Shown: positions 27,254 through 36,798, counted from the first letter of the stretch. The stretch: DNA of 64,000 nt from Clostridium tetanomorphum (GCF_017873215.1 NZ_JAGGKA010000009.1:88606-152605); one strand, 5' to 3'. Translations and numbers: made by a program. The notes: a model not told the origin generated them from the letters alone.

Positions 27254-27285
27254 CAAAAAACCCCTTGGGTTATCACTCAAGAGGT
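27254..27285 (-). terminator. Terminator of the lysine riboswitch
   Basis: On the minus strand ACCTCTTG and CAAGGGGT pair (one G-U) and are followed by TTTTTT. It is the off-state stem of the riboswitch expression platform. Confidence 0.8.
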
Positions 27286-27486
27286 ATGAATACACTATGT
27301 GTACACACTTGTTTGAATGATAGCTCTCCACAAAATAATTTGTGACAGTCTTACTCATATTCTGAAATAAAACCAGTTATACAGCCTTAAAGCATCAGCT
27401 GTATACTTCGGCGACATTCCCTTTCACTGTACATCATTTTGCTTACATCAATACAGATACTAATAAACGTCGCTCCTCTATCCTCG
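27286..27486 (-). promoter_or_regulatory. Lysine riboswitch (L-box) upstream of the NhaC-family gene
   Basis: Read on the minus strand, the hallmarks occur in order: GATAGAGGAGCGACG, TTAGTATCTG, TGAAAGGGAATGTCGCCGA with GAAGTATACAGC, and GGAGAGCTATC closing the P1 stem (27482-27478 with 27323-27318). An intrinsic terminator follows at 27254-27285. Lysine binding should therefore stop transcription before the transporter gene. From 27487 to 27747 I see only AT-rich promoter-type sequence. Confidence 0.92.
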
Positions 27487-27747
27487 TATATATCCACTTT
27501 TAATACAAATTAAATTATAACATTTAATTATATTTTTATCAAGTTATTTTTTTAAATACTTTAATTTATTTCATAAAAATGCCAAAAAATACTAAATCCA
27601 ATTTCTATTTATTATTTTTTGCCAATATATGTCGAAAATATTTTTTATATAATATTTTATACTTATTCTCATAAACCTTCATGTCAATGATATAATAAAT
27701 ATAGTGATATAATAAATATATAAGTTTATATCTAAGGGGGTTTTTTT

Positions 27748-28500
27748 ATGGTTGATCCAAAAAATTTAAGAGATATTTTAAAATCTACAGCTTTTAATGA
27801 TATAGGTGATGAAATAGAAACAGACCAAGAAAAAAATTTACCTCAACCACCTGTACAAAAAGCTTGTGATTCAAATTCAAAATTAATAAATTTAATACCA
27901 ATTAATAAAATAAACTGTGGGAATATGTCCTTATTAAATACGCTAAAGAAAAGAAAAAGTAGACGTATATTTTCAGAAAAGCCTCTAACTTTGGAAGAAT
28001 TGTCCTTATTACTTTGGAGTGCTCAAGGAGTTAAAAAAATAGTAAAGAATGGCTATGCAACCTTAAGAACAGTTCCTTCTGCTGGTGCCAGACATCCTTT
28101 TGAAACTTATATAGCTGTATTTAACGTAATAGACTTAAATAATGGTATTTACAGATACTTACCACTAGAACATAAATTAATATTTTTAGAATCACCTAAT
28201 AATTTAAAAGAAAAACTGATTGAAGCAAGTTATGATCAAAAATTTGTTTCAAACTGTGCTGTTACCTTTATATGGACCACTATCCCTTATAGAACAGAAT
28301 GGAGGTATAGTATAGCTTCTTCTAAGCTGATACTTATGGATGCAGGTCATATGTGTGAAAATCTCTATTTAGCTTGCGAATCTATTGATGCCGGTACCTG
28401 TGCTATGGCATCTTATGACCAAGATAAAATGGATAAATTATTACATGTAGATGGTAAAGAAGAATTTTCAGTATACTTAGCTCCTGTAGGAAAACAATAA
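27748..28500 (+). CDS. SagB/ThcOx-like nitroreductase-fold oxidoreductase
   Basis: The protein is 250 residues. After a 60-residue N-terminal extension comes the FMN-binding nitroreductase fold of the SagB type: RRIFSEKPLTLEELSLLLWSAQG, then VPSAGARHPFETYIAVF, and late LMDAGHMCENLYLACESID. In TOMM gene clusters this family oxidises azolines to azoles. No cyclodehydratase, precursor or export gene is nearby, so that role is not supported here. GGGGG lies before the ATG. It is a single-gene unit. Confidence 0.8.
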   Translation: MVDPKNLRDILKSTAFNDIGDEIETDQEKNLPQPPVQKACDSNSKLINLIPINKINCGNMSLLNTLKKRKSRRIFSEKPLTLEELSLLLWSAQGVKKIVKNGYATLRTVPSAGARHPFETYIAVFNVIDLNNGIYRYLPLEHKLIFLESPNNLKEKLIEASYDQKFVSNCAVTFIWTTIPYRTEWRYSIASSKLILMDAGHMCENLYLACESIDAGTCAMASYDQDKMDKLLHVDGKEEFSVYLAPVGKQ

Positions 28501-28502
28501 TA

Positions 28503-28553
28503 AAAAGAAGCATGTACAAATCTTAATTATATTAAGTAGTACATGCTTCTTTT
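28503..28553. terminator. Bidirectional terminator
   Basis: AAAGAAGCATGTAC and GTACATGCTTCTTT pair around an AT-rich inner stem. It lies between the convergent SagB-like and glutaminase genes. Confidence 0.88.
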
Positions 28554-28583
28554 ATCACAAGTTTGCAATTTAATATATATTAA

Positions 28584-29501
28584 CTAAAATATACTTAAAT
28601 TTAACTTCTTGGATATATCTTCTAACACTTTTATGCCTGCTATACTATTTCCTTTATCATCAAGTGCTGGCCCAACTACACCTATTCCCATCTTTGATGG
28701 AACCGTAGCCATTACTCCTCCTCCAACTCCTGATTTTGCAGGAATCCCTATATTTACTGCAAATTGTCCTGATTCATCATACATACCACAAGTTATCATT
28801 ATGGCTTTCACAGTTTTCGCAATATCTTTAGGTATTAATTTTTCTCCTGTCCAAGGCACAATTCCATCATTAGCTAAAACTGCACCTATTCTTGAAATAT
28901 CTTTACAAGTAACTTCTATAGAACATTGTTTAAAATACGCATCTAATGTTTCTTCTATATCTTTATCTATAATACCTGTACTTTTCATAAAATATGCTAA
29001 AGATCTATTTCTATGTCCTGTACTTTTCTCACTTCTATATATGTCTTCGTTTACAACTAAATTAGGATTTCCTGTCATCTTTCTTGTAAAATTCAAAATT
29101 TTACTAAATACTTCTTCTGAATCTTTTCCTTTTATAAGTGACACTATAGCTATGGCTCCAGCATTTATCATTGGATTTAATGGCTTATGTAAATTTTTTG
29201 TTTCCAAATTTGTTATGGAGTTAAAAGCTTCCGATGTAGGTTCAACTCCTACTTTAGAAAAAACTTTTTCTTCTCCATTATCCATAAGAGCTATAATAAG
29301 TGATATTACTTTTGATATACTTTGTATAGTAAATTTTGTTTCACAGTCTCCTGCACAAATCTCTTCTCCATCAAGAGTAGTAATACATACTCCTAAGGCA
29401 TTCTTATTTGCTTTTGTAAGTTCTGGTATATAGGAGGCTAATTCACCTTGTTTTGTATACATCCTATTATTTTCTATTATATTTTGTAGCATCTGATTCA
29501 T
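28584..29501 (-). CDS. glsA: Glutaminase (copy 1)
   Basis: It hydrolyses glutamine to glutamate and ammonia in the cytosol. The protein is 305 residues of the serine beta-lactamase-like glutaminase family. The nucleophile motif S-x-x-K is in FTIQSISKV, and LHKPLNPMINAGAIA and SGVGGGVMA are conserved. The ATG at 29501 is chosen over the GTG four codons upstream: AGAGGTG is nine bases away, and the N terminus then aligns exactly with copy 2. It lies 45 bp after a symporter gene, forming an uptake-deamidation operon. Confidence 0.93.
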   Translation of the reverse strand: MNQMLQNIIENNRMYTKQGELASYIPELTKANKNALGVCITTLDGEEICAGDCETKFTIQSISKVISLIIALMDNGEEKVFSKVGVEPTSEAFNSITNLETKNLHKPLNPMINAGAIAIVSLIKGKDSEEVFSKILNFTRKMTGNPNLVVNEDIYRSEKSTGHRNRSLAYFMKSTGIIDKDIEETLDAYFKQCSIEVTCKDISRIGAVLANDGIVPWTGEKLIPKDIAKTVKAIMITCGMYDESGQFAVNIGIPAKSGVGGGVMATVPSKMGIGVVGPALDDKGNSIAGIKVLEDISKKLNLSIF

Positions 29502-29546
29502 ATTGCTATTCACCTCTGTATAAAAACTTTAAGTAACTATTACTGT

Positions 29547-30923
29547 CTAACTAGCCTTTTCCATAGTTCCTTTAACTTCCTCACTATTAAAGTATCTTTC
29601 AGTTTCATAAACAACATCTTTTCTAAGTTTTAAAAGTACTATAAGATTTATAATAACTTCAAATGCCATAAAGAAATCAAATAATCCCCATATAACCTGA
29701 AGTCCTCCTACTGCTCCAACAATTAATCCTAAGCAGTATAAAATTCTAAATGGAATTAAAAACTTAGTAGTTTTTATTGTATACACAAGTCCTGTTTCTG
29801 AATAATATCCATCAACTAACACTGTAGTAAATGCAAATAGTACTATACATATAGTTACTATTAAGTCTCCACTAAATCCTAAAGAATTTCTAAATGCTGT
29901 TGCTGTTAATGCAGCTCCACCTTTTCCTGTTCCTAATACTCCACTTGTAAGTATTACAAGGGCTGTCATTGTACAGATTACTACTGATGACATAAATACT
30001 TCAAATAATCCCCATATTCCCTGCTTTGCTGGATATGAAGTAGTAGCTGATGAATGTGCAACTGGTGCTGTTCCCATACCAGATTCATTTGAATAAATTC
30101 CTCTTGCAAAACCATTTCTCATAGCTGCAATTATTGTTGAACCTGCAAATCCACCTACTGCTGCACTTCCTGTAAATGCATCATGGAATATACTTTTAAA
30201 TGCTGGAAGTATTCCACCTGCATTCATAGCTATAATTACAATACTTGCTCCCACATATAAAACTGCCATAAGTGGTATTACTTTTTCAGCAAATTTTCCT
30301 ATTGTCTTTATTCCACCTATAATTACTATACCGGATATAATTGCTAATATAATACCTATTGTTATTTTATTAACTTTAAAACTTTCATATACTACTTCTG
30401 CCATAGAATTTGATTGAACAAATCCACCTATGAACATCATGAAAGTAAATACTACAGACCATCCTATCGATACCCAATTGTATTTTTTCCCTAAACCATT
30501 CTTTATGTAATACATAGGCCCACCCTGGAACTCACCATTTTCAGGGTTCTTCTCACGATATTTAACTGCTAAAGTTATTTCAGCATACTTAGTAATCATA
30601 GCTATAAAAGCAACTGCCCACATCCAAAACACTGCTCCTGGACCACCTATCGCAACGGCTACACCAACACCGGCTATACTACCAACTCCAAGTGTTGCAG
30701 CTAATGCTGTTGAAACTGCTTGAAATGGTGTTACTGTACCTTCCCCTGAAGTACTCTTTTCAAATATCTTACCAAAAGTATTTTTCATTATAAAACCAAA
30801 TTTTCTAAATTGAAGAAACTTAAGCTCAAAGCTATATATTAAGGATACTCCAAATATCAATATTATTAACGGCCATCCCCATAAAAAATCTGTTATACTT
30901 TTCATCATCGTCATTATCGTCAT
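29547..30923 (-). CDS. Sodium:amino acid symporter, AGCS family (copy 1)
   Basis: The protein is 458 residues with about 10-11 membrane segments. NESGMGTAPVAHSSATT and GGPMYYIKNGLGKK are hallmark AGCS blocks. The family is named for alanine/glycine uptake, but an adjacent glutaminase argues for glutamine as the substrate. GGAGG lies seven bases before the first of three in-frame ATG codons. A near-identical paralogue is at 32315. The promoter upstream carries a GTGTGCAC element shared with that copy. Confidence 0.88.
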   Translation of the reverse strand: MTIMTMMKSITDFLWGWPLIILIFGVSLIYSFELKFLQFRKFGFIMKNTFGKIFEKSTSGEGTVTPFQAVSTALAATLGVGSIAGVGVAVAIGGPGAVFWMWAVAFIAMITKYAEITLAVKYREKNPENGEFQGGPMYYIKNGLGKKYNWVSIGWSVVFTFMMFIGGFVQSNSMAEVVYESFKVNKITIGIILAIISGIVIIGGIKTIGKFAEKVIPLMAVLYVGASIVIIAMNAGGILPAFKSIFHDAFTGSAAVGGFAGSTIIAAMRNGFARGIYSNESGMGTAPVAHSSATTSYPAKQGIWGLFEVFMSSVVICTMTALVILTSGVLGTGKGGAALTATAFRNSLGFSGDLIVTICIVLFAFTTVLVDGYYSETGLVYTIKTTKFLIPFRILYCLGLIVGAVGGLQVIWGLFDFFMAFEVIINLIVLLKLRKDVVYETERYFNSEEVKGTMEKAS

Positions 30924-30985
30924 TGCCTGTCCTCCTAATCTTTATTTGTTTATGCATATATAATTATTTCTTTATATTATTAAAA

Positions 30986-31036
30986 GTGCACACTATTAAC
31001 TATTTACATTATATTTACCATAAGTAAATTGTTCAA
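30986..31036 (-). promoter_or_regulatory. Promoter and operator-like element of symporter copy 1
   Basis: On the minus strand TTGAAC (31036-31031), 17 bases, TATAAT (31013-31008), 14 bases, then GTGTGCAC (30993-30986). The same arrangement precedes copy 2. The rest of the gap up to 31259 is AT-rich with nothing recognisable. Confidence 0.55.
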
Positions 31037-31259
31037 CTTTTCTCAAATATCAATATTCCAAAAATAGATTATTCAAATTTATAATGTATCAATTTTTACC
31101 TATATTTTATTAAAATTTATTAATTTCTTCAAAATTTTATTGTTAAATATACACTTTTTCTTATATTTAAATATTTTTTTATATATTTATAATATAATTA
31201 AATTAAATTCATAATTATATTGATTAATAGCCATTCCTTTATTTATCTAAGTTCAATAA

Positions 31260-31287
31260 AAAACAGCATAAAAATTATGCTGTTTTT
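31260..31287 (-). terminator. Terminator of glutaminase copy 2
   Basis: AAAACAGCATA and TATGCTGTTTT form an 11-bp stem; a T-run follows on the minus strand. Confidence 0.85.
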
Positions 31288-31320
31288 TTATTCATATTAC
31301 AAAATATGGTTATGAAATTT

Positions 31321-32238
31321 TTAAAATATACTTAAATTTAATTCTTTTGATAATTTTTCTAGTATCTTTATTCCAGCTATGCTATTACCTTTTTCATCCA
31401 AAGATGGTCCTATTACTCCAATTCCCATTTTACCTGGTACTGAAGCTAGAATTCCTCCACCTACTCCTGATTTTCCTGGTATACCTATATTTACAGCAAA
31501 TTCTCCAGAAGCATCATACATACCGCAAGTTACCATAATTGTTTTAACAACTCTTGCAGTTTCCTTAGATATAATTCTTTCTCCTGTCCACGGTATAACA
31601 CCATCATTGGCTAGAAATGCTCCTATTCTTGAAATATCTCTACAGGTAACTTCTATTGAGCATTGTTTAAAATAAACATCTAATACCTTTTCTATATCAT
31701 TTACAATGACCCCTGTACTTTTCATAAAATATGCTAAAGACCTATTCCTATCGCCTGTTGCTCTTTCAGACATATAAACCTGTTTATTTATATTTATATT
31801 TTCATTGCCAGAGATCTTTTTTGTAAAATCTAAAATTCTATTAAATACTTCTTCTGAACTATTGCCCTTTATTAAAGATACTGTAGCAATAGCCCCTGAG
31901 TTTATCATGGGATTCAGAGGTTTATGAAGATTTTTTGTTTCTAAATTTATTATAGAATTAAATGAGTCTGCAGTTGGCTCTACTCCAATTTTCGAAAAAA
32001 CTCCTTTCATCCCATTATCCAAAATTGCTATAATTAAAGAAACTATCTTTGATATACTTTGCATAGTAAATTTTGTTTTATAATCCCCTGCACAAAGTTC
32101 CTTACCCTGTAATGTAGTTACACATATACCTAATGCATTTTTATTTCCATTTTTTAATTCTGGTATATAGGAAGCAACACTGCCATATTTTGTATATTCC
32201 CTACAATCTTCAACTATATTTTCAAGTAACTCCTCCAT
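31321..32238 (-). CDS. glsA: Glutaminase (copy 2)
   Basis: The protein is 305 residues and aligns end to end with copy 1, starting MEELLENIVEDCREYTK against MNQMLQNIIENNRMYTK. The S-x-x-K motif is FTMQSISKI, and SGVGGGILA and LHKPLNPMINSG are kept, so it should be active. AGGAGG lies eight bases before the ATG. It follows symporter copy 2 by 76 bp, with a hairpin in the gap that could lower its expression relative to the transporter. Confidence 0.93.
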   Translation of the reverse strand: MEELLENIVEDCREYTKYGSVASYIPELKNGNKNALGICVTTLQGKELCAGDYKTKFTMQSISKIVSLIIAILDNGMKGVFSKIGVEPTADSFNSIINLETKNLHKPLNPMINSGAIATVSLIKGNSSEEVFNRILDFTKKISGNENININKQVYMSERATGDRNRSLAYFMKSTGVIVNDIEKVLDVYFKQCSIEVTCRDISRIGAFLANDGVIPWTGERIISKETARVVKTIMVTCGMYDASGEFAVNIGIPGKSGVGGGILASVPGKMGIGVIGPSLDEKGNSIAGIKILEKLSKELNLSIF

Positions 32239-32283
32239 TTTTTATATCCTCCTACATCAAGTATTTCTTATACTCATCAGAAT

Positions 32284-32310
32284 AAAAGACCAGATATGTT
32301 CTGGCCTTTT
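32284..32310 (-). terminator. Intra-operon hairpin between symporter 2 and glutaminase 2
   Basis: AAAAGACCAG and CTGGCCTTTT form a stem with one mismatch or G-U pair, followed on the minus strand by TTTTATT. It may be a partial terminator, or a full one that separates the two genes. Confidence 0.65.
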
Positions 32311-32314
32311 ATCC

Positions 32315-33688
32315 TTATATAGAATATCCTTTATAATTTTCACCCATTACTTCTTTACTATTAAAATACTTATCTGTTTCTTCAACTACATCTTTTCTAA
32401 GCTTCAACAATACAATTAAATTTATAATAACTTCAAATGCCATAAAGAAATCAAATAGTCCCCATATAACTTGTAGTCCTCCCACTGCTCCTACTATCAT
32501 TCCTAGGCAATAAAGAATTCTAAATGGGATTGAAAGTTTAGTAGTTTTTATAGCATAAGTTAGACCAGTTTCAGAATAATATCCATCAACTAGGGCCGTA
32601 GTAAATGCAAATAATATTATACAAATTGTTACTACTAAATCACCTTTTCCACCTAAAGTATTCCTAAACGCTGTAGCAGTTAAAGCTGCTCCTCCTTTAC
32701 CTGTTTCTATTACACCACTAGTTAAGATTACTAATGCTGTCATTGTACAAATTAATATAGTATCTACAAATACCTCAAATAGTCCCCAAAGCCCTTGTTT
32801 AGCTGCATAAGAAGTTGTAGCAGATGAATGAGCCACTGGCGCTGTACCCATACCAGACTCATTAGAATAAACTCCTCTTGCAAAACCGTTTCTTACTGCA
32901 AGAAGTATAGTAGAACCTGCAAATCCACCTACTGCTGCACTTCCTGTAAATGCATCATGAAATATACTACTAAATGCTGCTCCTACCCTTGAGCCGTTAA
33001 GAAATATAATTGTTAAGCTTGCTATTATATATATAATTGCCATAAAGGGAATAATCTTCTCAGCAAATTTGCCTATAGTTTTTATACCTCCAACTATAAC
33101 TATTCCAGTAAATATAGCTAGTATTACACCTACCATAGTCCTGTTTACACTAAAGCTCTCATAAAGCACTTCTGCCATAGAGTTAGCTTGTACAAATCCA
33201 CCTATAAACATCATAAATGTAAATATTATAGACCAAAGTATTGATAACCACATGAAATTTTTTCCTAATCCATTTTTTATATAATACATAGGTCCACCGT
33301 GATATTCCCCATTTTCCGGGTTTTTTTCACGGTATCTTACTGCTAAAGTTATTTCTGCATATTTAGCAATCATAGCTATAAATGCAACTATCCACATCCA
33401 AAAAATCGCTCCTGGTCCTCCAGCTGCTATAGCCACGCCTACACCTGCTATGTTTCCAACACCAACAGTAGCTGCAAGAGCAGTAGACACTGCCTGAAAC
33501 GGTGTTACAGTTCCTTCACCACTATGGTTTTTTTCAAACATTTTACCAAAAGTATTTTTCATTATAAAACCAATTTTTCTAAACTGTAAAAACTTCAATT
33601 CAAAACTAAATATTAATGATACAGAAAAGATTAAAATTATTAATGGCCATCCCCATAAAAAATCGGTAATTTCCTTAATGATATTCAA
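32315..33688 (-). CDS. Sodium:amino acid symporter, AGCS family (copy 2)
   Basis: The protein is 457 residues and closely resembles copy 1 throughout, including NESGMGTAPVAHSSATT and GGPMYYIKNGLGKN. The start codon is TTG with AAGGAGG eight bases upstream; no in-frame ATG gives the same N terminus. As in copy 1 the next gene is a glutaminase, so glutamine is the likely substrate. Divergence lies mainly in the middle, around residues 225-240, and at the C terminus. Confidence 0.88.
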   Translation of the reverse strand: MNIIKEITDFLWGWPLIILIFSVSLIFSFELKFLQFRKIGFIMKNTFGKMFEKNHSGEGTVTPFQAVSTALAATVGVGNIAGVGVAIAAGGPGAIFWMWIVAFIAMIAKYAEITLAVRYREKNPENGEYHGGPMYYIKNGLGKNFMWLSILWSIIFTFMMFIGGFVQANSMAEVLYESFSVNRTMVGVILAIFTGIVIVGGIKTIGKFAEKIIPFMAIIYIIASLTIIFLNGSRVGAAFSSIFHDAFTGSAAVGGFAGSTILLAVRNGFARGVYSNESGMGTAPVAHSSATTSYAAKQGLWGLFEVFVDTILICTMTALVILTSGVIETGKGGAALTATAFRNTLGGKGDLVVTICIILFAFTTALVDGYYSETGLTYAIKTTKLSIPFRILYCLGMIVGAVGGLQVIWGLFDFFMAFEVIINLIVLLKLRKDVVEETDKYFNSKEVMGENYKGYSI

Positions 33689-33731
33689 TTATTCCGCCTC
33701 CTTAAATTTTCCAAACTGTTTTCAGTATTTT

Positions 33732-33784
33732 GTGCGCACTTTTTACTTACTTATTATTATATAAAATTATGTTGTTTTATTCAA
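33732..33784 (-). promoter_or_regulatory. Promoter and operator-like element of symporter copy 2
   Basis: On the minus strand TTGAAT (33784-33779), 17 bases, TATAAT (33761-33756), 16 bases, then the perfect palindrome GTGCGCAC (33739-33732). This mirrors copy 1. Confidence 0.6.
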
Positions 33785-33939
33785 ATTTTCCAAATTATCT
33801 ATACATTACTATTATTTTGCCCTTTATTGATAATTTAATAAAAATTTGTAAATATATTGTATTATTTCATTGTTATTCTGCATTTTTTCTAACAATTTAT
33901 CAATTTTGAAAATTTATACATACAATAAATTTTACAAAA

Positions 33940-34042
33940 ATTGGACTGCGTCACTAAGAATAAATCTTACAAAATATTGCATTTGTTATTGATTTGCAAA
34001 GCAATATTTTATATGTAAGCTTCTTAGTGCAACAGCCCAATT
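33940..34042. repeat. Dispersed palindromic element, copy 2 (diverged)
   Basis: The ends TTGGACTGCGTCACTAAG and CTTAGTGCAACAGCCCAA pair with about four mismatches. The inner arms (AAATCTTACAAAATATTGCA and GCAATATTTTATATGTAA) also pair. Length and order match copy 1. It lies in the gap between symporter copy 2 and the gene at 34084. The remaining sequence from 33785 to 33939 shows nothing recognisable. Confidence 0.8.
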
Positions 34043-34083
34043 TTAATTTCCTTAAAAATTTAAAATTTATATTTAACCAAAAT

Positions 34084-35193
34084 TTATACTTCTTCCTCAT
34101 CAAAGGCTTCGCTTATCTCTTTAAAGGTTTCAGTTCCCTCAACGGAATCCGGATTAGATGTAAGAGCATCTTTACTTTTCCCTGCCTTATCTATTTCTAC
34201 TTTCAGCTTATCCATTTGTTTTTGTAGGTTCATCTGCATTTTTAATAAAGATTTTATCATTTTCAAGTTATTCTCTTTTCTACATTTTTTAATATCTTTC
34301 TCTAAACTATTATATTGGCTTAATAAAGAAGCATAAAAGTTCATTAATTTTTCAACTTCATCTTCTCTGCTCTTCCTTTCAATTCTATATGCAGATACTT
34401 TACCATATGCCCTAACATTTTTCCCTACAGCCTTCTTAGCATTCTTTTTTATATGTTCTGGTAATCCAGATGAGTCTAATGCCTCCTTAGCTGTTTTCTG
34501 ATAATTTTCTATATTATCTTTTATTTTATCAACATCATAACTTAAAGAAAGTCTAGGTAATTCATTTAAAAAAGAATTAAGCTTCTTAATATCATCAAGT
34601 CCCATTTTTTCTAAAGAATTATCCTTACTTTCTGATATTAAAATAGAATTTATTTTTTTATTTAAATCATTTTCACCTATATTCTCTGGTAAATTCTTTA
34701 ATGTATTCACTGCTTTATCCATTAAAGAGCTTAGATTATCTCTAAATTGTTCTTTATTAAATATTTCTTCATCCTTTTTCATGTTATAAAAAGGCATAAT
34801 GTTTGATGAATAATTAAAAAACATATCAAATCTATTAGTTATAGAATCTGTTGCCCACTCTTTTACATCTTCTAAAGCTTCATTTAGAATATTTATATTA
34901 ATATCTTGATCCTGCGAATAATTCTCTCCCTTTATTTCTTTTCTAATTTTCATATATTCATTTGAAATACTTTTTATAAATTCTCCATCTTCTTTTTTAT
35001 CATTAAAAGCTTCCTTAAAAGCTTCTTTTAATCTATTAGAAAATTCATACTTTTTAATAGCTTCCCCTGAAATTACTACCTGCTTTGAATTATTTTCTTT
35101 TGTATCAAAACTTTTTATATTATTATGATGTTTACTATTAAAGTCTATAAATGTTCTCTGGAGTTTAATTCCAGTAATATTATTTATATTCAT
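34084..35193 (-). CDS. Coiled-coil protein of unknown function
   Basis: The protein is 369 residues, hydrophilic, with no signal peptide or membrane segment. Residues about 295-345 form a coiled coil with a K/M/Q-rich segment (MLQMQ-type phasing around KSLLKMQMNLQKQMDKLK). The N terminus (MNINNITGIK) and general build recall the FlxA-like protein at 3224, but no shared domain can be proved by eye. AAGGAG lies before the ATG. It is a single-gene unit. Confidence 0.6.
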   Translation of the reverse strand: MNINNITGIKLQRTFIDFNSKHHNNIKSFDTKENNSKQVVISGEAIKKYEFSNRLKEAFKEAFNDKKEDGEFIKSISNEYMKIRKEIKGENYSQDQDININILNEALEDVKEWATDSITNRFDMFFNYSSNIMPFYNMKKDEEIFNKEQFRDNLSSLMDKAVNTLKNLPENIGENDLNKKINSILISESKDNSLEKMGLDDIKKLNSFLNELPRLSLSYDVDKIKDNIENYQKTAKEALDSSGLPEHIKKNAKKAVGKNVRAYGKVSAYRIERKSREDEVEKLMNFYASLLSQYNSLEKDIKKCRKENNLKMIKSLLKMQMNLQKQMDKLKVEIDKAGKSKDALTSNPDSVEGTETFKEISEAFDEEEV

Positions 35194-35418
35194 ATCTACA
35201 CTCCTTTACATATTGTAAATATTGCAAAACATTTATTTTACACATATTATATAATTTTCTAATTATTTTATCGTTCATATTCTTAAATTCTTTTGAAAAT
35301 ATTTCATATAAAATAATGCTATTTTCGACAGAAAAGACATAAAAATAAAGATATATAGACTGGCTTATATTTAGCTAATTATAAAGCAACACTCTACATA
35401 CCTTTATTCTTATGATTA

Positions 35419-36735
35419 TTATTTTATTTCTTTCTTTATTCCTCTACTTAAAGTATTTTCATAATCTATAAAAGAATATATATCTTCTTCAAACAAACTA
35501 CTAAAATTCTTTAATTCCTCTAAGTTCAATTCCTCTATAGCCTTACTATTTTCTTCTGAATAAAGCACGATTTCTCCTATAACTTTGTGTGCATCTCTAA
35601 ATGCCATTCCTTTATTAACTAAATAATCTGCGGCTTCTGTAGCATTTAAGAAACCTTTTTTAACAGAATTGAGAGTATTGTCCCCTTTAACTTTTAAAGT
35701 AGATAGCATACCTGTCATAACTTTTAAACAAACTAAAACTGTATCTATAGCATCAAAAAATCTTTCCTTATCTTCTTGCATATCCTTATTATAAGCTAAT
35801 GGAATTCCCTTCATAGTAGTAAGAAGAGACATTAAGTCTCCATATACCCTTCCAGTTTTTCCTCTTATAAGTTCCGCTGCATCTGGATTTTTCTTTTGAG
35901 GCATTATAGAACTTCCTGTAGAATATGCATCACTTATTTGAACAAAATCAAATTCTTTACTACTCCATAATATAAGTTCTTCACTTAATCTACTTAAATG
36001 CATCATTATAATAGAACAATTACTTATAAGTTCTATAACAAAATCTCTGTCACTAACTCCATCCATAAAATTATCTACAGGTTTCTTAAATCCTAATTTT
36101 TCTGCAGTAAATCTTCTATCTGTGCTATATGTAGTTCCTGCTAAAGCACAACATCCTAAAGGACTTTCATCCATAATTCCTATAGCATTTCTCACTCTCT
36201 TTTTATCTCTTTGAAGCATATTATAATAAGCCATAATATGATATTTAAAAGTTACCACCTGTGCTCTTTGTAGATGTGTATATCCTGGCATAAGTACATT
36301 GTTTTCTTCTCCAAGTTTTAGTATTGAATTTTGTATTTCTTCTATACAATTAATCACTTCAATAGCTTTATCTTTTGCATATAATCTTAAATCTACAGCT
36401 ACTTGATCATTTCTACTTCTAGCTGTATGAAGTTTTTTCCCTACTTCCCCTATACGTGAAATTAAATTCATTTCAACAAAGCTATGTATATCTTCATAGT
36501 CCCCTTCTATTAATAAATTACCTTCTTCTATATCCTTCAATATAGAAGTAAGTCCCTTTACTATTTTATCCTTTTCTTCTTCCTTTAATATATTACATTT
36601 AGCAAGCATATTAACATGAGCTATACTTCCCTGTATATCTTGTTTATATAGTTTTTTATCAAAACTTAAAGAACTATTAAAATCTTCCATAAGTTTGCTT
36701 TCTTCTTCCTTAAATCTTCCGCCCCAAAGCTTCAT
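35419..36735 (-). CDS. argH: Argininosuccinate lyase
   Basis: It splits argininosuccinate into arginine and fumarate. The protein is 438 residues. The fumarase/aspartase signature GSSIMPQKKNPDA is present, as are HTARSRNDQVAVD and MPGYTHLQRAQ. An AAGGAG site precedes the ATG. It follows argG with an 88-bp gap that holds a 25-base palindrome. Together with argG it makes arginine from citrulline and aspartate; no other arg biosynthesis gene is in the window. Confidence 0.95.
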   Translation of the reverse strand: MKLWGGRFKEEESKLMEDFNSSLSFDKKLYKQDIQGSIAHVNMLAKCNILKEEEKDKIVKGLTSILKDIEEGNLLIEGDYEDIHSFVEMNLISRIGEVGKKLHTARSRNDQVAVDLRLYAKDKAIEVINCIEEIQNSILKLGEENNVLMPGYTHLQRAQVVTFKYHIMAYYNMLQRDKKRVRNAIGIMDESPLGCCALAGTTYSTDRRFTAEKLGFKKPVDNFMDGVSDRDFVIELISNCSIIMMHLSRLSEELILWSSKEFDFVQISDAYSTGSSIMPQKKNPDAAELIRGKTGRVYGDLMSLLTTMKGIPLAYNKDMQEDKERFFDAIDTVLVCLKVMTGMLSTLKVKGDNTLNSVKKGFLNATEAADYLVNKGMAFRDAHKVIGEIVLYSEENSKAIEELNLEELKNFSSLFEEDIYSFIDYENTLSRGIKKEIK

Positions 36736-36773
36736 AAACTACACTCCTTCTTTATTAAATAATAAATTAGGAA

Positions 36774-36798
36774 AGAATTTTTGCTAAGCAAAAATTCT
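36774..36798. repeat. Palindrome between argG and argH
   Basis: AGAATTTTTGCT and AGCAAAAATTCT pair perfectly around one base. It could be a weak terminator or an RNA processing/stability element for the argG transcript. Confidence 0.5.

Noticed and set aside
28609..29433. Long plus-strand frame opposite glutaminase copy 1
   Set aside because: It lies entirely inside a clear glsA gene, has Ser/Ile/Pro-rich antisense composition and no ribosome site.
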